Origin: Psychroserpens sp. NJDZ02
GTDB taxonomy: Bacteria > Bacteroidota > Bacteroidia > Flavobacteriales > Flavobacteriaceae
Direction: 5' to 3'
Assembly (NCBI RefSeq): GCF_004843725.1
Contig: NZ_CP039451.1
Coordinates: forward strand, 3,354,001 to 3,418,000
Length of the DNA stretch: 64,000 nt
Below, in pieces: positions 44,846 to 54,288 of this stretch (positions within the stretch are counted from its first letter, which is position 1; each line of letters begins with the position of its first letter). Below the pieces are notes generated by a model. That model made no database searches. It had not been told where the DNA came from and saw only the letters and a list, made by a program, of their open reading frames with translations. The position numbers and the translations under genes are program-made.

Positions 44846-47293
44846 ATGAAAAAATCTAACTTTATATCGCTTGACAGTTTGTCATTACAGGATTTTGATG
44901 AAAATTCAGAGTTAATACCTTTAATGACGCCTGAAGATGAAGAAAAAATAGCAAAAGAAGAATTACCAGAATCGTTACCAATTCTATCATTGCGTAATAC
45001 CGTATTGTTTCCTGGTGTTGTAATACCTATTACAGCAGGACGTGATAAGTCTATCAAATTAATTAACGACGCTAATAAAGGCGAAAAAGTGATTGGAGTA
45101 GTCTCTCAAATAGATGAGGATGTTGAAGATCCAAAAGCTAAAGAGTTACATCAAGTCGGTACCGTTGCTAGAATTTTGAAAGTTTTAAAAATGCCTGATG
45201 GTAACACAACCGTTATCATACAAGGTAAAAAACGTTTTGAAATTGATACGGTAATTACTGAGGAACCTTATATTAAAGCTACAGTTAAGGAAGTGCCTCA
45301 AGCGACTCCTGCTAAGAAAAATAAAGAGTTTGCAGCAATAATAGATTCTATTAAAGAATTAGCTGTACAAATAATAAAGGATAGCCCGAATATTCCTACG
45401 GAAGCTACTTTTGCTATTAAAAACATTAAAAGTGATGCGTTTTTAATCAATTTTGTGTCGTCAAACATGAATTTGTCTGTTGACGAAAAACAAGCACTTT
45501 TAGAAATTAACGATTTAAAAGAAAGAGCTTTAGAAACGTTACGTTTTATGAATGTCGAATTCCAGAAATTGGAACTTAAAAACGATATCCAGTCTAAAGT
45601 ACAGAGTGATTTAAATCAACAACAACGCGAATATTTCTTAAATCAGCAATTAAAAACCATCCAAGAAGAATTAGGTGGTGGTAATGCTGAAGAAATTGAA
45701 GCGATGAAAAAACGTGCTAAGACTAAAAAATGGGACAAAAAAGTAAAAGAACATTTTGAAAAAGAATTAGCAAAAATACAACGTATGAATCCTCAGGTTG
45801 CCGAGTATTCTATACAACGTAATTACTTAGACTTGTTTCTAGATTTACCTTGGGGTAAGTTTAGTAAAGATAAGTTTGATTTAAAACGTGCCGAAAAAAT
45901 ATTAGATCGTGACCATTATGGTTTAGACGATGTTAAAAAAAGAATCATAGAGCATTTAGCAGTTTTAAAACTGCGTAATGACATGAAGTCTCCAATCTTA
46001 TGTTTATATGGACCTCCAGGAGTTGGTAAAACCTCTTTAGGGAAGTCTGTTGCAGAAGCTTTAGGACGTGAGTATGTGCGTATGAGTTTAGGTGGTTTAC
46101 GTGACGAAGCAGAAATACGTGGACACCGTAAAACATACATTGGTGCAATGCCAGGGCGTATATTACAGAGTCTTAAAAAAGCAGGAACGTCTAACCCTGT
46201 TTTTGTTTTAGATGAGATTGATAAGTTATCTAACTCTAATCAAGGGGATCCTTCTTCTGCGTTATTAGAAGTCTTAGATCCAGAACAGAATTCGGAGTTT
46301 CATGATAACTTCCTAGAAATGGGATATGACTTATCTAAGGTTATGTTTATTGCAACGACTAATAGTTTAAATACAATTCAGCCAGCGTTAAGAGATCGTA
46401 TGGAGATTATTAATGTGACAGGGTATACTATTGAAGAAAAAGTGGAAATTGCAAAGCGTCACTTGTTACCTAAGCAATTAAAAGAACATGGTTTAACAGA
46501 CAAGCATATTAAAATTGCAAAACCTCAATTAGAGAAAATTGTAGAAGGATATACTCGTGAGTCTGGTGTGCGTGGTTTAGAAAAGCAAATTGCTAAAATG
46601 GTGCGTTATGCAGCAAAAAATATAGCCATGGAGCAAGACTATAATATCAAAATATCTAACGAGGATATTATTGAGATTTTAGGAGGTCCAAAATTAGAAC
46701 GTGATAAATACGAAAACAATAATGTAGCAGGTGTTGTTACGGGATTAGCTTGGACTAGAGTAGGAGGTGATATATTATTTATCGAGTCTATTTTATCTAA
46801 AGGAAAAGGATCGCTTAACATTACTGGAAACTTAGGTAAGGTGATGAAGGAATCGTCTACGATAGCTATGGAATATATTAAAGCACATGCTGAAGAATTA
46901 GGTATTGATCCAGATGTTTTTGATAAATATAATGTACATATCCACGTGCCAGAAGGTGCGACTCCAAAAGATGGACCAAGTGCAGGTGTGACGATGTTAA
47001 CATCTTTAGTGTCGTTATTTACACAACGAAAAGTCAAAAAGAGCTTAGCGATGACTGGAGAAATTACACTTCGTGGAAAAGTTTTACCCGTTGGTGGAAT
47101 AAAAGAAAAGATACTAGCTGCAAAACGTGCAAGAATAAAAGACATATTACTTTGTGAAGACAACAGAAGAGATATTGAAGAGATCAAGCCAGAATATTTA
47201 ACTGGTCTTACATTTCATTATGTTTCAGACATGTTGGAGGTTGTTGATATTGCTATTACTGACCAAAAAGTTAAAAACGCAAAAAAATTATAA
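44846..47293 (+). CDS. lon: ATP-dependent protease Lon (endopeptidase La)
   Basis: 815 residues: an N-terminal substrate domain (about 45-240, [19 protein letters not shown]), a coiled-coil linker, an AAA+ module with Walker [10 protein letters not shown] (about 389-397) and Walker B FVLDEIDK, and a C-terminal protease domain with the Ser-Lys dyad S712 (KDGPSAGV) and K755 (GGIKEK). It degrades misfolded and regulatory proteins in the cytosol. A short acidic N-terminal extension (about 40 residues) precedes the LON domain, as is common in Bacteroidota. It is monocistronic, ending about 120 bases before a strong terminator. Confidence 0.96.
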   Translation: MKKSNFISLDSLSLQDFDENSELIPLMTPEDEEKIAKEELPESLPILSLRNTVLFPGVVIPITAGRDKSIKLINDANKGEKVIGVVSQIDEDVEDPKAKELHQVGTVARILKVLKMPDGNTTVIIQGKKRFEIDTVITEEPYIKATVKEVPQATPAKKNKEFAAIIDSIKELAVQIIKDSPNIPTEATFAIKNIKSDAFLINFVSSNMNLSVDEKQALLEINDLKERALETLRFMNVEFQKLELKNDIQSKVQSDLNQQQREYFLNQQLKTIQEELGGGNAEEIEAMKKRAKTKKWDKKVKEHFEKELAKIQRMNPQVAEYSIQRNYLDLFLDLPWGKFSKDKFDLKRAEKILDRDHYGLDDVKKRIIEHLAVLKLRNDMKSPILCLYGPPGVGKTSLGKSVAEALGREYVRMSLGGLRDEAEIRGHRKTYIGAMPGRILQSLKKAGTSNPVFVLDEIDKLSNSNQGDPSSALLEVLDPEQNSEFHDNFLEMGYDLSKVMFIATTNSLNTIQPALRDRMEIINVTGYTIEEKVEIAKRHLLPKQLKEHGLTDKHIKIAKPQLEKIVEGYTRESGVRGLEKQIAKMVRYAAKNIAMEQDYNIKISNEDIIEILGGPKLERDKYENNNVAGVVTGLAWTRVGGDILFIESILSKGKGSLNITGNLGKVMKESSTIAMEYIKAHAEELGIDPDVFDKYNVHIHVPEGATPKDGPSAGVTMLTSLVSLFTQRKVKKSLAMTGEITLRGKVLPVGGIKEKILAAKRARIKDILLCEDNRRDIEEIKPEYLTGLTFHYVSDMLEVVDIAITDQKVKNAKKL

Positions 47294-47948
47294 GACGCCT
47301 AAATAAGAAATAGTCAAAATATGTTCTGTAATATTTAGATTAAGTTCAATATTTGTGTAAGATGAGGCATTCTTAATATGAGGATTTGTCTCAAAAACAA
47401 TGAAATACTAAGCTCTATTATTCTTTAATTTATTAAGAATAATAGAGTTTTTTTGCATAAAATCCCATGTTTTATTTAAGCGGGCTAATATGTATTTGGT
47501 AGGTATGTAGAAACGACTTTAGACGTGTAGGAAACAATATCAAGTGAGTGAGTTTGTAGTACTATTTCTACTTATCAAGCACAAAAACTTAAATTTCAGC
47601 AGGTATAACTAAAATTATGTTTTGTATTTCTGTATTCTCAAGTAGTTCGATAATTTAATATTTTGGAGACCATCGTGCAATTATAACCTTGAGACTTATA
47701 CAATATGCATATGCTTTTTTTTAAATAAATTATTGTAAACGAAAACGTTAAGTGTTAAAGACTAGTTGTAGTTAAGCGCTTGTATTTAAATAAATTTAGC
47801 TAGGGTGTATAAGATTACAGTTAGAAAAAGGACGCTGTTGACTAATTTAAATGTCAATATTTAGAAGTCAAAATAAAAGCTGAAATTGACGTAAAAAATA
47901 AATTTACTTTATCTGCGTTTTAAAGTAGATTTATTTACTTTGCAAACG
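47294..47948. other. Long gene-free region between lon and porQ
   Basis: About 655 bases with stop codons in every frame and no ORF resembling a gene. It contains the lon terminator (47413-47454), a CGAAAACGTTA sequence at 47740-47750 also found upstream of the GH31 gene, and AT-rich sequence leading to the porQ start. I see no clear RNA structure beyond the terminator. Confidence 0.5.
47410..47455 (+). terminator. Terminator of lon
   Basis: Arms CTCTATTATTCTT (47413-47425) and AAGAATAATAGAG (47435-47447) pair perfectly over 13 bp, followed by a 7-T run. It is about 120 bases past the lon stop. Confidence 0.88.
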
Positions 47949-48971
47949 ATGTTTAAAAATAAAATTGTCCTACTTTTAATATTACTTTCTTGCACGTATA
48001 GTTATGCGCAATTGGGAGGGCAATCCACTTATCAATTTTTGAACTTAGTATCATCACCGCGCCAAGCGGCATTAGGAGGTAAGGTTTTAACTAATATAGA
48101 CTACGATGTCACGCAGGGCTTATATAATCCAGCCGCTATTAATCCAGAAATGGATAATCAATTGGCCTTAAATTTCAGTAATTATTTAGGAGGTATTACC
48201 TATGGGACAGCAGCCTATGCTTATTCATGGGACAGGCACACACAAACCTTACATGCAGGGATGACCTATATTAATTATGGTGATTTTGATGGTTATGATG
48301 AAAACGGGGTGCCTACAGGTACATTTACAGGTACAGAAGCCGCACTGTCTTTAGGATACGCATTACAGATTGGTTATTCAGACTTTTACTTTGGAAGTAA
48401 TATAAAGTTTATTACCTCTACTTTAGAACAATATAGTTCTATTGGTATTGCAACAGACTTAGGGTTAATGTATGTTGATGACGATTTAGATTTTCAAGCA
48501 GCATTAGTGGTCAGAAATCTAGGAACACAAATAACAACTTATGCTGGACAACGCGAAAGTTTACCTTTAGATATTACTCTAGGGTTATCTCAAACATTAG
48601 AGCATGTTCCAATACGTTGGCACCTAACGTTTGAAAACTTACAACAATGGCCAATAGCAGTCTCTAATCCTGCAAGAGCAACGACAGATCTTGAAGGCAA
48701 CCAAACAGAAGAAAAAATAGGCTTTTTAAACAATGTTATGCGACATACAATTATTGGTGCAGAGCTATTTCCTGATAAAGGGTTTAATATAAGGTTAGGA
48801 TATAACTTTAGACGTGCTGAAGAGTTGCGTATTGTTGATCAGCGTAATTTTTCTGGTTTATCAGTAGGATTTGGAATCAAAATAAATAAGTTACGTTTTA
48901 GTTATACTCACGCTAAATACACAGCAGCAAGTAATGCTAACTTCTTTGGATTACATATTGATTTACAGTAA
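47949..48971 (+). CDS. porQ: Type IX secretion system protein PorQ
   Basis: 340 residues from the ATG at 47949, with a signal peptide (about 1-22, SYAQLGGQ). The start of the mature part, GGQSTYQFLNLVSSPRQAALGG, is highly characteristic of PorQ. The remainder is an outer-membrane barrel of the FadL/PorV-like type ending in an aromatic-flanked LHIDLQ. PorQ works with PorZ, PorU and PorV at the attachment complex that removes sorting domains and anchors cargo. An upstream in-frame TTG (47940) overlaps a promoter-like TACTTTG and is rejected. The 4399-6225 cargo gene is a possible client of this machinery. Confidence 0.88.
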   Translation: MFKNKIVLLLILLSCTYSYAQLGGQSTYQFLNLVSSPRQAALGGKVLTNIDYDVTQGLYNPAAINPEMDNQLALNFSNYLGGITYGTAAYAYSWDRHTQTLHAGMTYINYGDFDGYDENGVPTGTFTGTEAALSLGYALQIGYSDFYFGSNIKFITSTLEQYSSIGIATDLGLMYVDDDLDFQAALVVRNLGTQITTYAGQRESLPLDITLGLSQTLEHVPIRWHLTFENLQQWPIAVSNPARATTDLEGNQTEEKIGFLNNVMRHTIIGAELFPDKGFNIRLGYNFRRAEELRIVDQRNFSGLSVGFGIKINKLRFSYTHAKYTAASNANFFGLHIDLQ

Positions 48972-49045
48972 TTTTAAAACCTGTTTTTTTGCTTAAATAC
49001 TACTTGTATTTAATGTATGATGTTTTAAATTTTAATTATTTATAA

Positions 49046-49753
49046 ATGAAATATTTAGTAACTATAATTGCTCTTGTATGTTGTTTACATTCATTTGGAC
49101 AAGATTTAAACAACCTTAAGGCAAAGTTTGATATATTAGAGAATAGAATTGAATTCATAAAGGATTCGACGGGCTTGTCAAAATTAGTTTTGCCATCTTT
49201 TTTATGTTCAGAAAGTAAATCAGATAAAGGTTGGCATGTACAAGATTTCAATAATGACGGCTTAAAAGATTTAATATACTCGGGGTATTGTCAGCCGTAT
49301 TTTCAGACTGCTATATTTTTAAATAGTAACAATGGATTTAAAGTAGTTCATAATTATCCAGGAAAGTTGCTTTCAATAACAAAAACAGCTAATCAAACTA
49401 AACTCATTATTATCAAAGATAATATGGGCTGTGATTATTATTCAGATTTGATAGAAGTGTCTATAGCCAACAACTCTAAAGTAACAAAACAGAGACTGTC
49501 ATTTCATTTTGATACAAACGTTGAGCTGACTAATACATTAGTCTATAGGTCGTTGTCAGGGATTTTAAGAAGTTCTCCTGTGGTAGATGATACACAAAGA
49601 AAAGATGTCTGTACAGGCGAAGCAATTATTGGAAATCATATAGATAAACTAACAGGACAACAGGTTGTTGTACTAAGTAAAAAAAAGGATTGGCTTTTAG
49701 TTATCTTAGAAAAGAGTGAGGGGTATTCTAAATTAGGATGGATTAAAAAGTAA
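49046..49753 (+). CDS. Exported protein of unknown function with FG-GAP-like and SH3-like parts
   Basis: 235 residues with a signal peptide (about 1-18, LHSFGQ). The middle contains WHVQDFNNDGLKDLIYSGYC, which resembles an FG-GAP/calcium-binding repeat. The C-terminal 65 residues (VVVLSKKKDWLLVILEKSEGYSKLGWIKK) look like an SH3-type domain. Three cysteines flank the repeat. I know no family for the whole. It is transcribed alone after porQ. Confidence 0.6.
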   Translation: MKYLVTIIALVCCLHSFGQDLNNLKAKFDILENRIEFIKDSTGLSKLVLPSFLCSESKSDKGWHVQDFNNDGLKDLIYSGYCQPYFQTAIFLNSNNGFKVVHNYPGKLLSITKTANQTKLIIIKDNMGCDYYSDLIEVSIANNSKVTKQRLSFHFDTNVELTNTLVYRSLSGILRSSPVVDDTQRKDVCTGEAIIGNHIDKLTGQQVVVLSKKKDWLLVILEKSEGYSKLGWIKK

Positions 49754-49798
49754 ACACTGTATTGGTTAACTTGATTATAATACATGGTACAGTGGCTC

Positions 49799-50371
49799 TT
49801 AAAATGCTTCAAAAACAGTAGCTTTTATAGCATCCCATTCACTTCTTAAAATCCCATAACAACAGGTATTACGTCTAAAACCATCATTCATAACCGTGTT
49901 TTGACGTAAAACACCTTCTAAAGTAGCGCCTAGCTTTTCAACAGCCTTTTTTGATTTAACATTGCGTTCGTCAACTCTAAATTCTACTTTTTCAAAATTT
50001 AAGGTTTCAAAAGCATAACGCAGCATTAAAAACTTTATGTGACTATTTAAACCGGTGCCTTGAAAATCGTGTCCCAGCCAAGTCCAGCCAATATGTAGGA
50101 CTTTGTTTTTGTTATGTATTAAACCAAAACGGGTACTTCCAGCATAGGCTTGTTTTTCTTTGTCAAAAATAATAAAAGGTAAAGTCGTATTTTGGTAAAA
50201 GCCGTCTACAGCGGTTTGCACATAAGATTTAAGTTTGTCAGGGGTAGAAATGCCGTTTGGAGAATAATAAATTAAATGGTGTTCCGTAGCAATTTCAGTT
50301 AAGTGTTTATAATTACTTAAGTCTAAAGGGATTAATTTTACCCGATGGTTTTCAAGTGTAGGAGCTGTCAT
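49799..50371 (-). CDS. GNAT family N-acetyltransferase (RimJ/RimL type)
   Basis: 190 residues of the GNAT fold. LENHRVKLIPLDLSNYKHL at the N-terminus, FIIFDKEKQAYAGSTRFGLI, the coenzyme A-binding region HDFQGTGLNSHIKFLMLRYAF and the C-terminal VDERNVKSKKAVEKLGATLEGVLRQ are typical of RimJ/RimL-like or ElaA-type acetyltransferases (motif A Q/RxxGxG as QGTGLN). The acceptor substrate is unknown. It is divergent from the thioesterase gene. Confidence 0.85.
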   Translation of the reverse strand: MTAPTLENHRVKLIPLDLSNYKHLTEIATEHHLIYYSPNGISTPDKLKSYVQTAVDGFYQNTTLPFIIFDKEKQAYAGSTRFGLIHNKNKVLHIGWTWLGHDFQGTGLNSHIKFLMLRYAFETLNFEKVEFRVDERNVKSKKAVEKLGATLEGVLRQNTVMNDGFRRNTCCYGILRSEWDAIKATVFEAF

Positions 50372-50414
50372 TTTTGCGCTATGTTTTGTATTTTTACATT
50401 AAAATTAAAGATAC

Positions 50415-50840
50415 ATGAAGTATTCTAAAGAACAAGTGTTGGCTATAGCAAATAAAGCTAGTAAAAACACATTAATGGAAACCTTAGAGATTGAGGTCGT
50501 AGATTATGGAGCGGATTTTTTAGTCTCCAGAATGCCTGTGACTCCTCGCGTACATCAACCTGATGGCGTATTACATGGTGGAGCAACAGCTGCTTTAGCA
50601 GAAAGTGTTGGTAGTTTTGCGTCGCATATATTTTTAGATTCTGAAAATTTAATGATTAGAGGGTTGGAGATAACAGCTAATCACTTAAAAAGCATTAGCT
50701 CTGGATATATCTATGCTAAAGCTACATTTTTACATAAAGGACGTACCACGCAATTGTTGGATATTAGAGTAACGGATGAAGCGGATAATTTAATTTCGAT
50801 TTGTAAATTATCGACTATTTCTTTACCAAAAAAGAAATAA
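50415..50840 (+). CDS. menI: PaaI/hotdog thioesterase, likely DHNA-CoA thioesterase
   Basis: 141 residues with the hotdog fold: RVHQPDGVLHGGATAALAESVG (active-site HGG block with the nucleophile/general-base Glu), GLEITANHLKS and GYIYAKATFLHKGRTTQLLDIRV. It is directly joined to menF (0 bases between genes) within the menaquinone region, so the most probable substrate is 1,4-dihydroxy-2-naphthoyl-CoA, giving DHNA for MenA. The assignment as MenI rests on context; other PaaI-family thioesterases look alike. Confidence 0.78.
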   Translation: MKYSKEQVLAIANKASKNTLMETLEIEVVDYGADFLVSRMPVTPRVHQPDGVLHGGATAALAESVGSFASHIFLDSENLMIRGLEITANHLKSISSGYIYAKATFLHKGRTTQLLDIRVTDEADNLISICKLSTISLPKKK

Positions 50841-51959
50841 ATGATGACTTCTAAAGCTTTTTTTGAACAACTATCTATTCATTTTACAAAGGCGTTACCT
50901 TTTGTGGCCTACAGAAAGCCGAACGAAGGCGCTGTGAAAGCATTACTTCAAAATAGTAATCAGCTTCATTATACTAAAAATTTTGAAGAGCGTGGTTTTG
51001 TATTTTCACCCTTTAAAAATGAAGATAATACAGTCTTATTTCCTTTGGATGAAAGTGAAACTATGGATTGCGTGTTTGATGATTCTTTAAACGATGATAA
51101 TAGTAGTAAAAGCTCAATAATAGAGGCTTCAGCAAAAGCAAAGCATATACAATTAGTAGCGCAAGCAATTGCTGAGATTGAGAACGGAAGTTTTAAAAAA
51201 GTTGTAATCTCTAGGGTTGCAACCGAAAATTTTTCAAAATCCAACACCCTTTTATTATTCAAAAAATTTTTAGCAACCTATAAAACAGCAATGGTCTATT
51301 GTTGGTATCATCCACAAGTCGGATTATGGTTAGGAGCAACTCCAGAAACGTTATTAAAAGTGGAAGGGAGCCGATTTTTAACCATGTCTCTAGCAGGTAC
51401 ACAGCAGTATAAAAATACGATTGATGTCCAATGGCAATCCAAAGAACAAGAAGAGCAGCAGTTAGTGACAGATTTTATAGTTAGTAGCTTGGAGTCGTCA
51501 GTAAGTCGTATTAATATAGGGAAAACCGAAACAATTAAAGCCGGAAATTTATTGCATTTGCAAACCAAAATTTCTGGACTTTTAAAACCTGAGAACGGAT
51601 TACAGTCCGTAATTAAAAAGTTGCATCCAACACCGGCAGTTTGTGGTTTGCCAAAAGAGGAAGCTAAGCATTTTATACTAAATAACGAAGGTTATAATCG
51701 CGAATATTATACTGGGTTTTTAGGCGAGATTAATGTTATGCAGTCCAAAACAAGAAATACCAATCGTAGAAATGTCGAGAATAACGCTTATGGATCCGTT
51801 AAAACAATTTCGCACTTATTTGTGAATTTAAGATGTCTTCAAATTAAGGATGACCAAGCATTACTTTATGTTGGAGGTGGAATTACTAAGGATTCTATAC
51901 CTGAAAATGAATGGGAGGAAACCGTTGCCAAAACCAAGACTGTTAAAAACCTCTTATAA
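50841..51959 (+). CDS. menF: Isochorismate synthase
   Basis: 372 residues of the chorismate-utilising fold. FKKVVISRVATENF, WLGATPETLLKVEG, MSLAGTQQY, HPTPAVCGLPKEEA, NREYYTGFLGEIN and YVGGGITKDSIPENEWEET cover the active site. It converts chorismate to isochorismate, the first step of menaquinone synthesis. Between GEIN and LFVNLRC there is an extra loop of about 27 residues (KTRNTNRRNVENNAYGS) that EntC-type enzymes lack; similar loops may be present in flavobacterial relatives. It starts immediately after the thioesterase stop. Confidence 0.92.
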   Translation: MMTSKAFFEQLSIHFTKALPFVAYRKPNEGAVKALLQNSNQLHYTKNFEERGFVFSPFKNEDNTVLFPLDESETMDCVFDDSLNDDNSSKSSIIEASAKAKHIQLVAQAIAEIENGSFKKVVISRVATENFSKSNTLLLFKKFLATYKTAMVYCWYHPQVGLWLGATPETLLKVEGSRFLTMSLAGTQQYKNTIDVQWQSKEQEEQQLVTDFIVSSLESSVSRINIGKTETIKAGNLLHLQTKISGLLKPENGLQSVIKKLHPTPAVCGLPKEEAKHFILNNEGYNREYYTGFLGEINVMQSKTRNTNRRNVENNAYGSVKTISHLFVNLRCLQIKDDQALLYVGGGITKDSIPENEWEETVAKTKTVKNLL

Positions 51960-51985
51960 TCGTTTAATTTAGGATTAGGGTTTCG

Positions 51986-51993
51986 TATTTTTG
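51986..51993 (+). promoter_or_regulatory. -7 promoter element of menD
   Basis: TATTTTTG, an exact TAnnTTTG match whose last base begins the in-frame GTG at 51993. Only 8 bases separate it from ATG 52002, so the GTG is not the start and the mRNA is nearly leaderless. Confidence 0.6.
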
Positions 51994-52001
51994 TGCTACA
52001 C

Positions 52002-53753
52002 ATGACATACCCTAAAATACCCCTAGCACAAACCGTTATTCAGCTTTGTAAAGCTAAGAATATTCAGCACATTGTATTATCTCCAGGAAGCAGAAACGCG
52101 CCGCTAACCATTGGATTTACACATGATCCATTTTTTAAATGTTATAGTATTGTCGACGAGCGTTGTGCGGCTTTTTTTGCTTTAGGAATCGCCCAGCAAA
52201 TTAAACATCCCGTGGCAGTCGTTTGTACGTCTGGTAGTGCACTGTTAAACTATTACCCTGCTGTTTCAGAAGCGTATTATAGTCATATTCCTTTAGTGGT
52301 ATTAAGCGCTGATAGACCTAAATATATGGTCGGAATAGGAGATGGGCAAACTATAAATCAAGAAAATGTTTATCATAATCATATTCAATATTCGGCTAAT
52401 TTAAAACAGGACTTAAATCCTGAAACGGAAAATGCTTTCGCGGAAGATTTGCCGATCATGAAAAGTATTGAGAATAAAATTGAACACTATTTAGGATTGC
52501 AACAAGGCATACAGCAACAAAATGAAACCGAAATTAATAAGGCTTTTAATATTGCTATTGCTACGCAAGGACCAGTTCATGTCAATATCCCGTTTGACGA
52601 ACCCTTATACCAAATGGTCGATGAGCTGACAGTAAATCCGGAAGTGATTCCAATGACGGAGTCTAATGCTGTTGAGGACGATTTTAACGCTTTCGCTGAA
52701 ATTTGGAATAACTCAAAACGTAAGTTAATATTAGTAGGTGTGTTGGCTCCTAACAGTATAGAGCAACGATATTTGGATGTGTTAGCAGAAGATGAAAGTG
52801 TTTTGGTATTGACAGAAAGCACATCAAATTTATACCATGACAACTTTTGTCCAAGTATAGATAAATTAATAGGAGCATTATCGGAGACAGAATTAGAAAC
52901 ATTACAGCCAGATATATTATTAACATTTGGGGGGTTAATCGTGTCTAAAAAAATAAAGAAATTTTTAAGAACACATAAACCAAAACAACATTGGCATGTC
53001 GCAGAACAAGGGGCGAATGATACTTTTTTTGTATTAAGCAAAGTGTTTAAACAATCTATAAATTCTTTTTTTAAGTCTTTTTTACCATTAACAAAAGCTA
53101 TTAAAAGTGCGTATAATCCATTTTGGAATGCGCAAATGAATATCAGAAGAGATAAACACGCGGCGTATATGTCTATAATTCCGTTTTCGGATTTTAAAGC
53201 CTTTGATATCTTTTTAAATAATATTCCAAACCAGTCGCAATTACAAGTCGGTAATAGCTCTGCAATCCGCTACACACAGTTATTTGATATTAATCCAACT
53301 TTAGAAGTGTTTTGTAATAGAGGAACTAGTGGTATTGATGGCAGTACAAGTACAGCAATAGGTGCGGCAGTAGCAAACCCAAAACCAACAGTGTTTATAA
53401 CAGGGGATTTAAGTTTTTTCTATGATAGCAATGCATTATGGAATAATTATGTACCTAATAACTTTAGAATTATAGTTATTAATAATGAAGGTGGAGGGAT
53501 TTTTAGAATTTTACCTGGACATAAGAATACTGATAATTTTGATTACTTTTTTGAAACTAAACATCACTTGTCAGCAAAACAACTTTGCGATATGTATGGG
53601 TTTAACTATAGTCATGCGTCTTCTGAAGATCAGTTAGTTGTTGCTTTAAGTGATTTTTATGACGTTTCAGAGTCGCCTAAGCTATTAGAAGTGTTTACTC
53701 CAGCCAGAGATAATGATGCTATTTTATTAGATTACTTTAAATATGTGCGATAG
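52002..53753 (+). CDS. menD: 2-succinyl-5-enolpyruvyl-6-hydroxy-3-cyclohexene-1-carboxylate synthase
   Basis: 583 residues from the ATG at 52002. This ThDP-dependent enzyme joins isochorismate and 2-oxoglutarate. The N-terminal domain has LSPGSRNAPLT and VDERCAAFFALG with the conserved Glu. The C-terminal ThDP-binding domain has GTSGIDGSTSTAIG, TGDLSFFYDSNALWN and VINNEGGGIFRILPG. The length is normal for the family. It is transcribed from its own promoter although it lies 33 bases after menF. Confidence 0.94.
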   Translation: MTYPKIPLAQTVIQLCKAKNIQHIVLSPGSRNAPLTIGFTHDPFFKCYSIVDERCAAFFALGIAQQIKHPVAVVCTSGSALLNYYPAVSEAYYSHIPLVVLSADRPKYMVGIGDGQTINQENVYHNHIQYSANLKQDLNPETENAFAEDLPIMKSIENKIEHYLGLQQGIQQQNETEINKAFNIAIATQGPVHVNIPFDEPLYQMVDELTVNPEVIPMTESNAVEDDFNAFAEIWNNSKRKLILVGVLAPNSIEQRYLDVLAEDESVLVLTESTSNLYHDNFCPSIDKLIGALSETELETLQPDILLTFGGLIVSKKIKKFLRTHKPKQHWHVAEQGANDTFFVLSKVFKQSINSFFKSFLPLTKAIKSAYNPFWNAQMNIRRDKHAAYMSIIPFSDFKAFDIFLNNIPNQSQLQVGNSSAIRYTQLFDINPTLEVFCNRGTSGIDGSTSTAIGAAVANPKPTVFITGDLSFFYDSNALWNNYVPNNFRIIVINNEGGGIFRILPGHKNTDNFDYFFETKHHLSAKQLCDMYGFNYSHASSEDQLVVALSDFYDVSESPKLLEVFTPARDNDAILLDYFKYVR

Positions 53754-53877
53754 TTTCGTCGGATAAATTATACGTTAAGCGTAATTTTTATTATATTTAT
53801 TTGGTGATTACAAAGAGAGCAAGAAAATTTGTACCTTTAATAAGCTAAAAATTATTAATTTAAATTATAAAAAAATT

Positions 53878-54219
53878 ATGAGTAAACGTGATGACTTAAT
53901 CGTAAAGTATGCTGCAGATTTAAAAGATAAATGTGGAGTAACTCCGGACATGGATTTTTTAACTAAAGTTACAATTGGTTGTGGACCATCTATATATAAT
54001 AAAGATGCAGCTACAGTCTCGGGTACCGATGATTCAGAATTAGCTACTGTTAAAAATAATTTTTTAATTAAAAAATTAGGTTTAGCGGATAGTGCAGATC
54101 TAGATAAAGCTATAGATTCTGTAATTGAAACTTACGGAAGATCAAATAAAAATAAATACAGAGCAGTTGTTTATTATTTGTTAGCAAAACACTTCAAAAA
54201 AGAAGCTATTTACAAATAG
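53878..54219 (+). CDS. DUF2853 family protein
   Basis: 113 residues, soluble, mostly helical, beginning MSKRDDLIVKYAADLKDKCG and containing TIGCGPSIYNKDAATVSG. These features match DUF2853, a family of small cytosolic proteins of unknown function. The C-terminal RYRAVVYYLLAKHF-like helix is basic. It sits between menD and cvfB with its own terminator. The promoter may be TACCTTTA (53832-53839), one base off the -7 consensus. Confidence 0.82.
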   Translation: MSKRDDLIVKYAADLKDKCGVTPDMDFLTKVTIGCGPSIYNKDAATVSGTDDSELATVKNNFLIKKLGLADSADLDKAIDSVIETYGRSNKNKYRAVVYYLLAKHFKKEAIYK

Positions 54220-54230
54220 AATAAAAAAAA

Positions 54231-54272
54231 TATATAAAAAAAGTGTTACAGTTCTGTAACGCTTTTTTTATA
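54231..54272 (+). terminator. Terminator of the DUF2853 gene
   Basis: AAGTGTTACAG (54241-54251) pairs with CTGTAACGCTT (54254-54264), with one G-U wobble and a TT loop, preceded by an A-run and followed by a T-run. Confidence 0.85.
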
Positions 54273-54276
54273 TGCT

Positions 54277-54284
54277 TACATTTG
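54277..54284 (+). promoter_or_regulatory. -7 promoter element of cvfB
   Basis: TACATTTG, an exact TAnnTTTG match with only 4 bases (CAAA) before the ATG at 54289. This is the same geometry as speD and implies a leaderless mRNA. Confidence 0.65.
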
Positions 54285-54288
54285 CAAA

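Noticed and set aside
46639..47187. 182-residue open frame on the minus strand inside lon
   Set aside because: It is antisense to the lon protease domain, which is fully conserved. The frame is open because of AT-biased codon use in lon, and its translation resembles no protein family.
47455..47939. Possible small gene or RNA in the long gap before porQ
   Set aside because: All frames are interrupted within a few codons to a few dozen codons, and I found no convincing hairpin set; nothing can be supported.
50969..51262. 97-residue open frame antisense to menF
   Set aside because: It is inside conserved menF coding sequence, with no supporting features.
52577..53041. 154-residue open frame antisense to menD
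   Set aside because: It lies entirely within the conserved menD gene with no promoter or start-site evidence, and its product is Ser/Asn-rich noise.
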